Source: Gentiana macrophylla (Eukaryota > Streptophyta > Magnoliopsida > Gentianales > Gentianaceae). Taken from it: a stretch of DNA of 64,000 nt. Position 1 is the first letter of the stretch, and every line of letters begins with the position of its first letter. The stretch lies in the NCBI GenBank assembly GCA_026214975.1, contig CM047813.1, forward strand, positions 35,435,871 through 35,499,870. Reading direction: 5' to 3'. Below, piece by piece: positions 48,720-60,706 of the stretch. The notes beneath the pieces are model-generated. The model was given only the letters and a program-made list of their open reading frames with translations, was not told the DNA's origin and did not search any database. Position numbers and translations under genes: made by a program.

Positions 48720-49947
48720 GGTGATCAACCACCTAGTTCTCAGACCCTTTCTTATCTTTGAACTCCACATCAAACTCTTGTAAGAGTATAATCCACCTCA
48801 GCAATCTTGGCTTGGAGTCTTGCTTAGTCAGTAGATACTTCAAAGCTGCATGGTCAATGAAACTGTGACTTGAGATCCTATGAGATAAGATCTAAACTTG
48901 TCAAATGCAAAGATTACAGCTAAGAGTTCTTTCTCCGTGGTCGTATAATTCCTTTGGGCACTGTTGAGGGTACGGATGGCGTAATAGATCGATTCAAAGA
49001 TTTTATCCACTCATTGTCCCAAAGCTGCTCCAACTGCCGTATCACTGGTATCACACATCAGCTCGAAAGGTTGGTTCCAATCCGGGGCTACCAAAATTAG
49101 GGCTGTTATCAACATTTTCTTTAATGTGATGAATGCTTGCTTGCACTCTTCTCCAAACTCAAAAGGTACGTCCTTTTCAAGTAATTCCGTCAGAGGTCTA
49201 TAATTCTTAAAAATGTCATTAATAAACCTCCTATATTTCATGCGTGGCCAAGAAAGGCTCGCAACGTCTTTATATGCGTAGGAGGTGGTAACTTCTTTAT
49301 GACCTTAATTTTTGCCTTGTCCACTTCCATTCATCTCTTTGAAATCTTGTGACCTAACACAATTCCTTCAGTGACCATAAAATGGCACTTCTCCCAATTA
49401 ATCACGAGGTTGGTCTCTTAACAACGTTTAAGCACCTTACTCAAATTATCCAAGCACTCATCATAACTATCTCCAAATTGAAAAATCTTCCACCATGTCC
49501 AAAAAAGGTGACATCATGCATCTTTGGAATGTTGCCGGCGCAGTAAATAGTCCAAAAGGCATGCGGTAATACGCGAAGGTTCCACAGGGACATGCGAAAG
49601 TTATCTTCTCGCGGTCCTCGGGGGCAATGTGTATCTGGTAATAACCAGAATACCCATCTAAAAAAAATAAAAGGCATGACCACTTAGTCTTTCCAACATT
49701 TGATCAATAAATGATAGGGAAAATGATCTTTATGAGCTGCATCATTCAGTTTCCTGAAGTTGATACAAACCCGATCTCCAATAATCAACCTCACATGGAT
49801 TAACTCATCAAATTCATTTGGTTGTACAGTGAATCCTCCTTTTTTGGGCACCATATGAATTGGGCTTACCCACTCACTATAAGCAATTGGGAATATGATT
49901 CCCATTTCCACCATCTTTATTATCTCATCTTTTACTACATCTTTCAA
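48720..49947 (-). pseudogene. Athila-like reverse transcriptase and RNase H, frameshifted
   Basis: The frame at 49947-49684 holds the RT start (SEWVSPIHMVPKKGGFTVQP, RVCINFRKLNDAAHKDHFP). The fingers/palm region at about 49683-49441 is readable only with frame changes. The frame at 49241-49011 has KYRRFINDIFKNYRPLTELL and the RNase H start (PFELMCDTSDTAVGAALGQ). Broken throughout. Confidence 0.85.
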
Positions 49948-50324
49948 CTAGGGCGTCAACCTTCTCTGTGGTTGAGCCACCTCTTTTTTCTCCGGGTCTA
50001 CAGAGATCATATACGTTATAAACATAGGGGCTTATTCCTCGAATATCTCAGAATAGCCCCCAAAGGCTCCCTTATGCTCCTCGAGATTACTCTCAGCAGT
50101 TTCTCTCCTCATAAGGGTGACAATGACGATGAAATTATAAGGGGAGAGTATTATCTTGTAAAAACACGTACTTGGTGAGAGGCAAAGGTTTCAACATTAA
50201 ATTCCTTGGTGGTTCCTCCAACGATGACTTGATAGCCTACCGAGTCAATCGCAAGTCAAAGGACTTATGCCACAAAAGTCATGAGTTGGCCTCTTGTATC
50301 CTCGGAAGATACATGCTATATTTC

Positions 50325-51098
50325 TTATAATCTCCCTTCGCTGCATCCAGGCCAGGTCTCCTCATCACTTTCTTCTTCTTTCAACAACAAAGTCTCTGCT
50401 ACTTCAGGGTCTACTGCTATTTGCTGTTGCAATTTCAGGACAAGTTCGTCAATGGCATCTAGCATGTAGAATGCTTCTCCTTCACCATTAGCATAACCCA
50501 ATGTCTTCAGCACATTGAAGACCACACTATTTTCATTCACTCTCAAAATCAGTTCTCTTTTGTGGAAATCTATCAAGGTCCTACTAATCATTAGGAAAGT
50601 TCTTCCTAGGATTGGAGGTACATCACTATTAGCTTCCATGTCTAACACCACAAAGTCCACATGAAACACAAACTTATTAACTTTCACCATAACATCCTCC
50701 ACAACTCCACACGGCTGCTTCATGGATCTGTCTACCAACTGAAGGGTTATAGATGTTTCATTCAGCTCTTTCATGCCTAACTTATGAAAAATGGATAGTG
50801 GCATCAAATTGACACTGGCTCCAAGGTCGTATGGGGCTTTGTTCAGACATACTCCTTCGATGGTACAAGGTATAAGGAAGCTCCCATGATCTTTACACTT
50901 GCATTGAAAAAGTGCCAAGCATTCCTCGTTAAGGCATATAGTCTCAAGATCCAACAACTTTCTCTTAGTAGAGATAGCTTCATTCAAAAAAATTGCATAC
51001 TCTGGCATTCCTGCCAGAGCTTCTACTAAGGGATTGTTAACTTGCAACTTCTTAAACATCTCTATAAATTTTTTATAACGAGCATTATCATGATTCAT
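50325..51098 (-). pseudogene. Athila-like protease region
   Basis: A 257-codon open frame. It begins with the pre-protease segment (KKLQVNNPLVEALAGMPEYA), then the retropepsin domain with the active-site motif DLGASVNLMP and the flap/ILG region (PPILGRTFLMISRTLIDFHK). This is the most intact frame of the element. The motif matches Athila proteases, which use DLGAS instead of DTGA. Confidence 0.85.
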
Positions 51099-52079
51099 GA
51101 TTTGGTTTATACTTAGGGGGGATCGGGTAAAGATGCAGGAATAATAGTTACAGTTTTAGATGACTTACCTGCTGCTTTCCATGTTTGTCTGCTGAATCTG
51201 TAGATACTCGCAATTGCAGGGGGTGTCTCGAAATTGCGAGTCCTTTATTGCTCCCGATTCTAATGCATTCTTGTTCTGACTCCCTGTTTCTTCTTTTATG
51301 ATCAGTCCAAGTAATTCCTTTCCACTTCTTGTTAGATTGCATTTACATCCTTCGGGTTCTTCTCAGTATTACTTAGCAATTCTCCCGGAGGATGTGCTGA
51401 CACTTGTTCTACTATTTGTCCCACTTGGTGCAACAAATTTTGCACTAAAGATTCTTGGTTTGTCAGTCTTGCATCATTCTTCTGACCATATTATATGAAA
51501 TTTGCACTTAGCTCGTTGATGGACTTCATGAGTTGATTGACGCTATCAGTCACAGTTGAGCTCATTTTGTCCCTAGATGCTTCCCAACCACCGCATCTAT
51601 TTGATTGAGGTAGGAATCCTCCAAATTTCTTAGCTCTCTCGCCATCATGGGCGATATCCGCCCTTATAAGGATTTCATTGCCTTCCTATATAGCTTACAT
51701 CCTCAGTGTTGGTTGTCTGAATCCCTTGAACTTTTTCCACCTTGGCAATGTGATCTTGCATCCCATCCATCTTCTCATTTATCACTAACGGCCGATATAA
51801 GATTTGATGAGAGGTGTCCTCTCCGATCGCCTTTCACCGATCGTACAACCGACTTTATGTGTTCCCCATTGACTTGTATGTACTTATCTGCTCCATCTTT
51901 TCCACTCGCTTTGTCGTGTGACAACAATGCAAAACTCCCATTTCTTGACTCATTTACTCTCATCTTTTCACTTGGCTGCACTCCATGGTATAATCTATGC
52001 ATCCCATCGGCAAAGTGATATCATGATGTGGGCATCTCCGTTGTGCTTCCTTGAATCTTTCCCATGCTTCTTCTAAAGA

Positions 52080-52382
52080 TTATCCAAATTTTCTATCGAA
52101 GTTCATGATCTCTTGTCTCATTTGAAGTGACTTCCCGGAGGACAATACTTGTTCATGAATTTTTGTAGTAGAATCATCCCAAGATTGGATAGAACACGCA
52201 ACTAGAGACAAAAGCCATTGCTTTGCTTTATCTTTCAGTGTGAATGGGGATGACTTCAGTTTGATGTTGTCCTCTGGAACTCCTGCTGGTTTGACTGTGC
52301 TGATTATCTCCAAAAAGTTGGTGACATGTACATTAGGATCTTCATATTGTACTCCGTGAAAGGTAGTGTAGTTGGTCACCAA
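52080..52382 (-). pseudogene. Athila-like gag core
   Basis: The frame contains YEDPNVHVTNFLEIISTVKP, FTLKDKAKQWLLSL and WDDSTTKIHEQVL, matching the plant Gypsy gag domain (compare AKxWLxSL). The continuation past 52080 is frameshifted. Confidence 0.85.
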
Positions 52383-53288
52383 AAGACATTCGGCTTTGGG
52401 TGATAAACCTTAGCTGCATTTTCTGGCTGAACAATTGCTGGCACAAATTGCTCGATCATTGGCATGGCATAGCTCTGTAGATTTCTTCTTTCTACCGCCG
52501 CAACTGCTCCATTTCTTCCTCCATTGGCACCATTTTCTCCATTGACTCTATTTTTGAGTTGTCACTATCTCATCAGGGTCTTCGAGGGTAGAATTTCCTT
52601 GTCCCTATCCGTCTCACTTTGATCTTCTTTGTGTGAGCTTACGTCGTCCACTAGCCTTTCTATCTTTTCTCGAGCTTCTTCTTGGAAAACTTTTCAATCT
52701 CGGGTATGAATCTCTCAAGTTTTGCTACTGAACTCCGTGTAGCGTACTACAAGAAACAAAAAAAAGAAAAATTTACTTACTTGCCTCGGCGGCTGTTACA
52801 CTCGCTTGGCAGACTTGAAAATATACAGACTCTGACTATTGAATCAACTCTAACCGAACATGAATGATTCCGTTAATTTCGGAAGCCTCGCTTGATTGCG
52901 ATAGGGGCTCTCGCAATTTTGAGCCGAATTTTCCAAAAAGAATGTAACATATCCTGTTACTTACTTAATATTCATAGATCGCTAAATGACTCAAAAATAG
53001 AAACAAAATAATTTACAGAGAACAAATATATACAAATTCTCAATCTTAAAATAAAAGGTATTCTTGACACGAGTCCCGACAATGGTGCCAAAAACCTTTA
53101 TGCGTCGTGGTTGTCCGATCACGAACTACTAGAAATAATACTAGATCTATCGCAGATATAGTGAACGATGTGGCAAGGGTCGAATCCACGAGAGACTCGT
53201 AAGACACGAATTAATCAAGATTGAGAACACAAAAAGCGGTCTACGATCAACAATGGTGCAGAAAAGTAAACAATGGTGACAATCAACA

Positions 53289-54504
53289 TGATGACAGTCA
53301 ACTTTATACTTATTATCATATCAATTACCCCCAATACTTGCTTAAAAGGGTTATAATTGATTTAGAATTGTATATCTCGTGCATGAATTACACGTTAAAT
53401 GATTTATGATTAGCTATCTTGCATTTAGTCGATTTATTGCGTGATTTGGTATTACAAGTCCTGTTTTATTGGATATCTTAGGAATGGACTTGTGGACGCA
53501 AGCTAAATGGCCGGATTGCAGGAGCAAACTATCACATAATGGGCCTAGACATGAGAGAAAGTGTTGACGCCGATAGGCGTAAAGGCCCCCTGGCCCAGGC
53601 CAGTGGTGCATTCGCCCGGTCGGGCCTCAAGGAACGCACCGAATTTTGTAGACACGCTATTAAAGTAGGTTAGGGTTTAGAGATGTCATTAGGTCGGCTA
53701 GGGCTTCTCCCTAATTCGGTTTTCGCCTCTATTTAAGCTAATCTTGGTCAAACACAAGGGAGAGACTACTTTTCAATATAATATATATTACAATTCCGCA
53801 TTATTTCATCTTTCAAGAGAGTTTTCTTGAAGATCTATTGCGATGTGAGTATTCTTTTGTTTGTTATAGTTTTCATTATGTAATAATTCTCCCTCCCAAT
53901 CTTTATTTATTGTTTGAGTTCATTCTTCATAACAAACGATATGAATCTTCGAATACGCTTCGAGGGAATATTCATCTTTGTTGATGAGGATGAATATTCC
54001 ACGAATCCTTGTTGTCGGTGAATCATAGATGAATTCAATATGAATCATGAACGTGTTTTTATCCGATTTATATAATTTCTTTACTTAAACAACTAATTAA
54101 TCTATTACGTCCAAAAATGTCGAAATCTGTATTGCGCCGAGCTCGCCGAGCGCGGCGGTCTTTATCGCCACGCGAGACACCTAGTTTTCACGATTTCGGA
54201 GGTATGTCTTCGGCTACGTTTGGTTATCTGGTTTAATCCATGTATAATTAGAATTGTCCAATCTATTTATCCGTTTTAAATAAATTAATATGAAAGAACT
54301 AAAAGTTGAAGTATTAATTATGACATAGATAATCGATCATCTGGAGAGTGCGCTAGCCCATCCACAATGGTCGCCTGAGATGAAGAACACGGTTTATACG
54401 GGCGTCTCGCTTTAATATGCATGTCTATTATATGAAGTTCTAGCTTGTAATCGGTAGAAACGTAATTAGGCATAGGGTCTACCGTCCGTCCACAGAGTAA
54501 ACCA
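53289..54504 (+). repeat. LTR-like unit 1
   Basis: Starts TGATGACAGTCAAC. It contains three palindromes around 53568-53625, a TATA-like CTCTATTTAAGC at 53730 and the shared landmark GAGACACCTAG at 54173. 1216 bp to the start of the next unit. It looks like an Athila-type LTR on the plus strand. Confidence 0.55.
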
Positions 54505-54929
54505 TGATGACGGTCAACTTGGTATCATGTTTTGCCACCAACTTACCCCATATTTGTGTTTTCAATGGGGATAATATGTATGAAATCATGGGTTAATTAG
54601 TTAAATATGATTAAGCCACATCCGGGTGTCTAAATTGGTATTATGCGTATTAACTATGTATTTTATGCGTTATTTGCTAGAAATAGAAGCTACTATGTGT
54701 GCTATGGTTTTATTGAGAGATGAACGAGTGTTTGGAGCATCATTTGGGTTGAATGTGTGAATCAATTGATAAAGAACGGAACAGAGCTAAAGGTTGAAGT
54801 GTTTCGAGTGGAGATTGGTGACGAAACTTGGGCCTAGCATTAAGGATTGAGCCTAGGGTATTCCAGAACCTTCCATGTTATGTTGGCAGAAGAAAAATTA
54901 CAAAAATACCCTCAATTAATCAGGAGTTG

Positions 54930-56738
54930 TGATGACGTGGTAAATCAGGTTATAATATACTTGACCACCATAAACCAATACTAGCAAGAGGACTAGGCCC
55001 ATCGTAATATAGCTATAGTGAATCAAGGTCGATCCCACAGGGAACCAATTGTGGATCATCTTATATACAAACAATTAATTAAGCATGTCAAGGACATAGA
55101 GGCGGTCTACGACCAACATAAGACAAGAAAAGTAAAGACACGACTCGACACAACGTAATTAACCTCCCCAATTATAGTCTTTATCGTTTGGACCTAGATA
55201 ATTTATATAATAAACTGAACTTATTAACTGTCAATCCGTTTGTATCTATCTTAGATTGGCTACGGGAGTCATCCTCTTTAACTTGACTTAGCACCGGTAG
55301 GTCACTAGATCACTGTGGTATTGTTACGTGACTTCGCCTTTTGGTGCCTCCATCTCATATAACTCACACGCTTACGACTCTAAGGATGCCGATATTAACC
55401 GTACACCTCGCCTGTGCAACATTCCTATGGTGAGGCGTATTTCCTAAACGATCGCTCAAGCCCTCGTCCAACTAACAATTACCTTTTAGGTCTCATGCTA
55501 GTTTACTGAACTACGTATAACTAGGTGACGTCAATTCCTAATACAAAACCTACCTAGATCTCGTTTGAAAGCCCCGGAAGATCATTCATGAGCCGACCTA
55601 GAGCCCTATATTGGTATTTCCTAATCGTGCGCTAATTAAAATCGACGAGCAACGTGGCCGTGGCCATACCTACGAGATAATAAATCCTACAAAGCTAAAC
55701 CTACCATAAAGACGTGGCGGACTAACTAATAGACAAATAGGGGCTCGGTCGACCGAAAGATGACACTCGATCGACCGAATGATTCCATTCGGTCACCCAA
55801 ACGATTTCATCCCCAGATTACATCCTAGAATATATTTCTCAGCGTTTCATCATACAGAACAGATTAAACAGTAACTCGTAAAGAAATCATATAAACTACT
55901 TAGATACACATTAATTAAACCAAGCAGATTCATGAATAGACGTTAAACATATGACGTAGGTTATGGGACCCTCATAGACAAGGCTTCACCACATCCCTAA
56001 CGTCATAGCCTAGATCTACATCATCTAGCTATGAATTAACTAACTCAAACGATAAAACATAATTGGAAGGGATTAATTACTTAAAATAAAAGAAACAGAA
56101 AATAAAGGCTTACATAATTGCAGCCTTTAAATTGCTGGAAACCTTCACATTATTCTACATTGTATCAAAGTTGTAATATTGAAGAAAGAACGAAGGGATG
56201 TGTTGGTGTCTAAGGTGTGTTTTACAATTCTCGTAGCTGCTTGCTTATATAGAGGTTTTTGCCGACTTAGGGTGGTTCTAGAAGATAAGCACGATATAAG
56301 CCGGAAACCGCCCCGAAGCTGACACTCGGTCGACCGAAGATCTTCACTCGGTCGACCGAAGCATTAGGCTCGGTCGACCGAACCTAGAAATACCCCGTTG
56401 CACACGTTTTCTTCGTTTGCCTTGCTCCCCACTGCACGTTTGCATGTCGATCCGATTAATCTCTCATTTAATGCTCCGATTTCCTTCCTTCCTTATCTTG
56501 AGATAATTGATTGAGTGACACTAATCTTCTCGATTTGTTGTGATCTGCAAAATCAATAATTATCGCACAATAAATCGGCTTTAAATAATAAAAACAGCTA
56601 AATACCAAATATCATATTAATAATCACTTATCATTAAATAATAAATATAAACATATGATTTAATATGAAATATATATTATTAATCTCGATTTAAGGTCAA
56701 CGTTGATGACTTTTACGGGTATAAATTGACCGTCATCA
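54930..56738 (-). repeat. 3' LTR of the LARD
   Basis: 1809 bp. Palindromes TCGGTCGACCGA start at 55745, 56326, 56348 and 56370, and a variant starts at 55768. On the minus strand a TATATAAGC box lies at about 56256-56248. Confidence 0.9.
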
Positions 56739-56776
56739 ACTACCCCCCACTTAGACTTTGATCGTCCCGAACAAAG
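56739..56776 (-). promoter_or_regulatory. LTR-proximal polypurine tract and hairpin of the LARD
   Basis: On the minus strand, arms CTTTGTTCG and CGATCAAAG (one mismatch) with a GGA loop are followed by TCTAAGTGGGGGGTAGT and the LTR start. It is the same design as 15791-15829. Confidence 0.7.
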
Positions 56777-59700
56777 CATCAATAAGTCATTTCCCAAGAC
56801 AACATTTTCTATGGTCAAATCATACTTACGCAAGAAACTCAAGTCAACTCATACTAGTCATGCTCATAAGATATCCATTATTCACTACTCACTATGAATC
56901 GAAGTGATGTGTGCATGTGCATTTAGTTTTATATATTCGTAGCAAGATTAGAGTTTATGCCAACTTCGTAATCTCAACCTACCAACCTCAGCATTCATAC
57001 TTCTGAAGCCTTTAAATTTTTGAAGCACTAGAGCAATAAGCAAGAGCGTATCTATAGGGTTTTTGGACTTGGAGACCGAGTACTACTCAAAGCCTCTTAA
57101 AGAGTTGAATATTTTTTCATATCTTCATATTTTTCAAATACTATAAATCTCAAGGAAGAAAACTTTTAAAGTATCCCCTATCTTAGATCATGTATAGCAT
57201 CGAATATTACCACAAGCGCAGGGCTACTTTGGTAATGTTACTACAAGCCCAAAGGTCTAACATTTTGCTAAAACACAGTACGTCTCAAGCTTATTACTCC
57301 GCTTTTGTTGGCAAGAAGATAAGAATACATCAGCCAATAAGTATCGTCACTAAGTCTACATAACCAATCATCTATGCAATGTACACATAATTTCTTCAGT
57401 TATTATGATTTGCGCGGTATACTCGATTCATTTATTGAGTAATTGAATAATAAATAACTACTCGCAACAACCAGCATGAATATCCTTAAATTTACTTAGC
57501 ATAAGTATAAAATGATCACTTACTCATGAAACTTGGTTTATTTCCTATCAATTCTTAGCTAGGAACTCACAATTCTAAGGGTACGAGATACGTAATATGG
57601 TATTTATTCAATTTTTTCAATCATGTGCCGTTTCATTCAAATTTCAATTATAACATAACATGACATAACATGGCGCTAAGTCTCCTACCCCCACTTAAAC
57701 ATGGCATTGTCCTCAATGACAAAAATAAATGAGAAGTTAAGAAAAGACTTAGCTCTGGAAACGGCTCTCAAGTAAAGGAAAAGATCGGAGTAAATTTCAA
57801 AGACGTCGTGGAGAAGCAAGTGAAAACTCAGTATAAGCGCATGGACTCCACAAAACCGTTAATAACACCATGTCTATGGATGTTATAAAATAATGTGGCG
57901 ATAATGAGGTATAAATACCAAAAAGCAGTTTAAGCCACTTTATTTTATACAACCAATGACAAAGGAAACCAAAAGAAAAATACTAAATAGAAAGAAAAAT
58001 AAACAAGCAACTAAAGATGGTGGTCTTCATCTACAACCTCCACCGCCTAAATATTCTTAAAACCGGGTGGAGAAGACAAAGATCAAAAAGCATTACCCGA
58101 CGTGGGAAAACACGAGGGTGACTCGATCGAAAAGGTATTCAATCCAGGAAAAGAGAAACTTGGTAAGGTATAACAGATTGAATGCGACCTATTGGCTAAA
58201 GATAAAATCAAATACTTAGCGCATAAACATCTCGCTTGCATTGGATATCAACAACTTAGGGAGATGTAGCTACTCCTCGAAATTACTAATAACCCAATGT
58301 ATCACGTAAAAGTCATAACCGTCATCAACAAGGTCGGATCAGTGAGATAATGTAGAACAAAACGGATCATCTAGAAATGCCGGAATAGACGGAAAAAATG
58401 TGAAATTTAAAACTTCCGGTAGAAAGATAAGTCGTATGTGATCAAACCAAAAACTCTTTGAAGTCTAGCTAGGGTCAGAGCTACACTTCCCCCAACCACG
58501 ATCATGAAAATCAAAATGATAAAAAATAATCATTAAGGCTTAGCAATATTCAAATTCCACAACACAAAGGTATTTTGTAAACAAAATGGAGGTTGAGAGT
58601 ATGATGGGTTTAGAAAAAGATACACATAAGGAGGGTAAGAAAAGATAAAGGGTGGGTAAGAAAGAGAGGCGATGAAAGAAAGAGAGGCGATGAAAGAATG
58701 GTTAGAAATGTGAACTGTTGGGGCAGATTGGTGAGAGGATTGAAAAGGTTGAAGGGTGAAAAGGTATAAATGAAAGGATACGGGTAGTTGCAGAATGAAT
58801 TGCGCACCACTTTGAATTTTCACTTGGATCACCATTCTAAAAGATTTTGGAAGTTGACCAAAATTGTTCTTGTTCGCACCAATCATTCTCTGTTACATTT
58901 TCAGTAATTCTCAAGCTCTCTTAATGCTTCCATCTTAAGGTTGATTGCTAAATTTCCTTTTCTTTAGCAATTTCTTGACTCTCCTATGGAACTCTAATTC
59001 ACGTGGCCTATATTGAGTAAAAAAGTTTTGCACATCCTTAGCCCAATGGCCATCGGAACACGGCAAAATAAAAAACCTCAACATATTTCACGTTACTCTT
59101 ATTTGACTCAAAGAAAACAAAACCTATAATCCTAAAAAGTAATCCTAAGGGTTTTAAAGAAGTAGTTCTGAGTTTAAAGTCCTCAGCTCGACTATCCAAA
59201 AGTATCCTTGTCAGTCATTATTCTTGGATCGCCAGACCTTGACCCTCTGAGCATTATATGAGGTGGGCTTGTCGCTTTTGTGGATTAATACTTTTCCTTT
59301 GGTTGTGAGACCTAGGAAACGACATTTATCCATACCATTTATCCAAAGCTCTTACCTCGGCTCTCGTTTTAGGAATTAGTGAATTCTAAGAAACTCGGTT
59401 AAAAGTACGGTTTTGGCCTTGACAATAAGAAACAATGAATCAAAGTACTCCGAATAAGGTCGGTTATGTAGGCAAGCTTCGCGCCGTCTTATTCGTTGGG
59501 ACATATGTGACGATTCGAGCCAATCCGTCAAGATTAAGCCCGTTTAGCCCGAAGGCTTATCGGCTATGCTAAGTCTTGTTGAACTGGCATAACGCATACA
59601 TCACACGTGGAGGGGAGTTGATTGAGCGAAGCTCGGTTGAACTCGCCACCATGGTTAAACCATTTCGAACCTATGTACAAAGATTCTTCGATTTCTAAAT

Positions 59701-60682
59701 TGTCACCCAAAGCGTAATCTCGTTTTTGTTTAAGGTGGGTTCACCGAGAGGCCATCACCATAAAACTCAACGAAAGCAGAAGATGGTGTTCTCTCAAAAC
59801 TCAAAGTCTTCTTTAGATTGCGAATGCTTAAACTACACAATTTGTTGCTCCCATGGCGAGTAGAAGCAATCTCATGCATAGGACAATGAGATTTTAACAG
59901 AACTACGAGGAACTCTTTTTTCACTGCTTCCTTTCAACGACTACATGATTTCTTACACCTACTAGATGAGACAGATATGGGCAAAACCTTCGACACTAAT
60001 AAAATTATTCTTACAAACCAACTCCGGGCTAAGATTCATACTAAGGTTCATGTATAGGCTAACTTATGCTCAAAAAACCAAAAGTTGGTAAAACATAAGC
60101 AAAAAAGGGTAGTACCTTGCCTTCAACATTGTACCATGAAGAATTTAAGCCTTTAAAAAAATTTTCGGAGCCATCTTGGTGCTTTAAAGGTATTGCTTCC
60201 ATCGCTTTTCCCATCTTAGATTCGTAGCTCCACATGTTTGCTTTGGGTTATTTTCTCAAATACCATAAAAATTGCGACTTGGATTATTGCTTCCTGGTTT
60301 TACGCAAGCGTAAGAAAAACAAAACAAACAGACCGTGGTCGATTTTAACATGGTTTCCCATGTTGCTATCGGACCTCTGGATTAAACATCTGAGGATAAA
60401 CGGACACGCGAAATTCGGACTCGAAAAACACAAATCGAAACCGTGTAAGTAAGCGAACAAGAACAAAACAAAACAAAATTCTAAATTCTCGGTCGACCGA
60501 ATGAGGTCTCTCGGTCGACCGAATAAATTTTTTTTTTTTTTTTTTAAATTTTTTTATTTTAAGAATCTGGAATTTTCAGACAGAGCAGACAACCAGAGGG
60601 ACTCAAAACGTAAAAACAGACTCTAAAACAGAAAACTTGACATGAATAAGAAAATTATTTATATATAAAATTGACCGTTGGT
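56777..60682 (-). other. Non-coding interior of the LARD
   Basis: No retroelement coding motif on either strand. The longest minus-strand frame (58886-58533) is hydrophobic low-complexity and looks accidental. Two TCGGTCGACCGA palindromes start at 60489 and 60511, near the primer site, with a T run at 60528. Confidence 0.65.
57682..57718 (-). promoter_or_regulatory. Distal hairpin plus polypurine module of the LARD
   Basis: On the minus strand, a perfect hairpin CATTG-AGGA-CAATG (57718-57705) is followed by CCATGTTTAAGTGGGGGTAG. It lies about 945 bp before the LTR-proximal tract. Confidence 0.65.
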
Positions 60683-60700
60683 TCCCCGGCAACGGCGCCA
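60683..60700 (-). other. Primer-binding site, tRNA-Asp type
   Basis: TGGCGCCGTTGCCGGGGA on the minus strand, six bases inside the LTR edge. This is the primer site usual for Athila elements. Confidence 0.85.
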
Positions 60701-60706
60701 AAAACT

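Larger units (their letters stand above)
48590..53288 (-). mobile_element. Truncated Athila-like Gypsy element with gag-pol and a piece of 5' LTR
   Basis: On the minus strand the order is an LTR piece (53288-53101), a degenerate tRNA-Asp primer site (about 53091-53074), gag, linker, protease, RT and RNase H. It then breaks off near 48590 within the RNase H to integrase linker (EKEQPIEIKECFPDEQIFA). The LTR piece shares GCGGTCTACGATCAACA with the LTRs at 54930 and 60707, so this is a coding relative of the neighbouring non-coding element. Integrase and 3' LTR are missing. Confidence 0.8.

Noticed and set aside
58533..58886. 117-codon minus-strand frame inside the LARD
   Set aside because: It is driven by low-complexity Ser/Phe/Pro repeats. 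Another frame of similar look overlaps it, and it has no domain, so it is probably accidental.
60234..60452. Lys-rich 72-codon frame in the LARD
   Set aside because: No homology is recognisable, it is on the strand opposite to the element, and it overlaps an equally long frame on the other strand.
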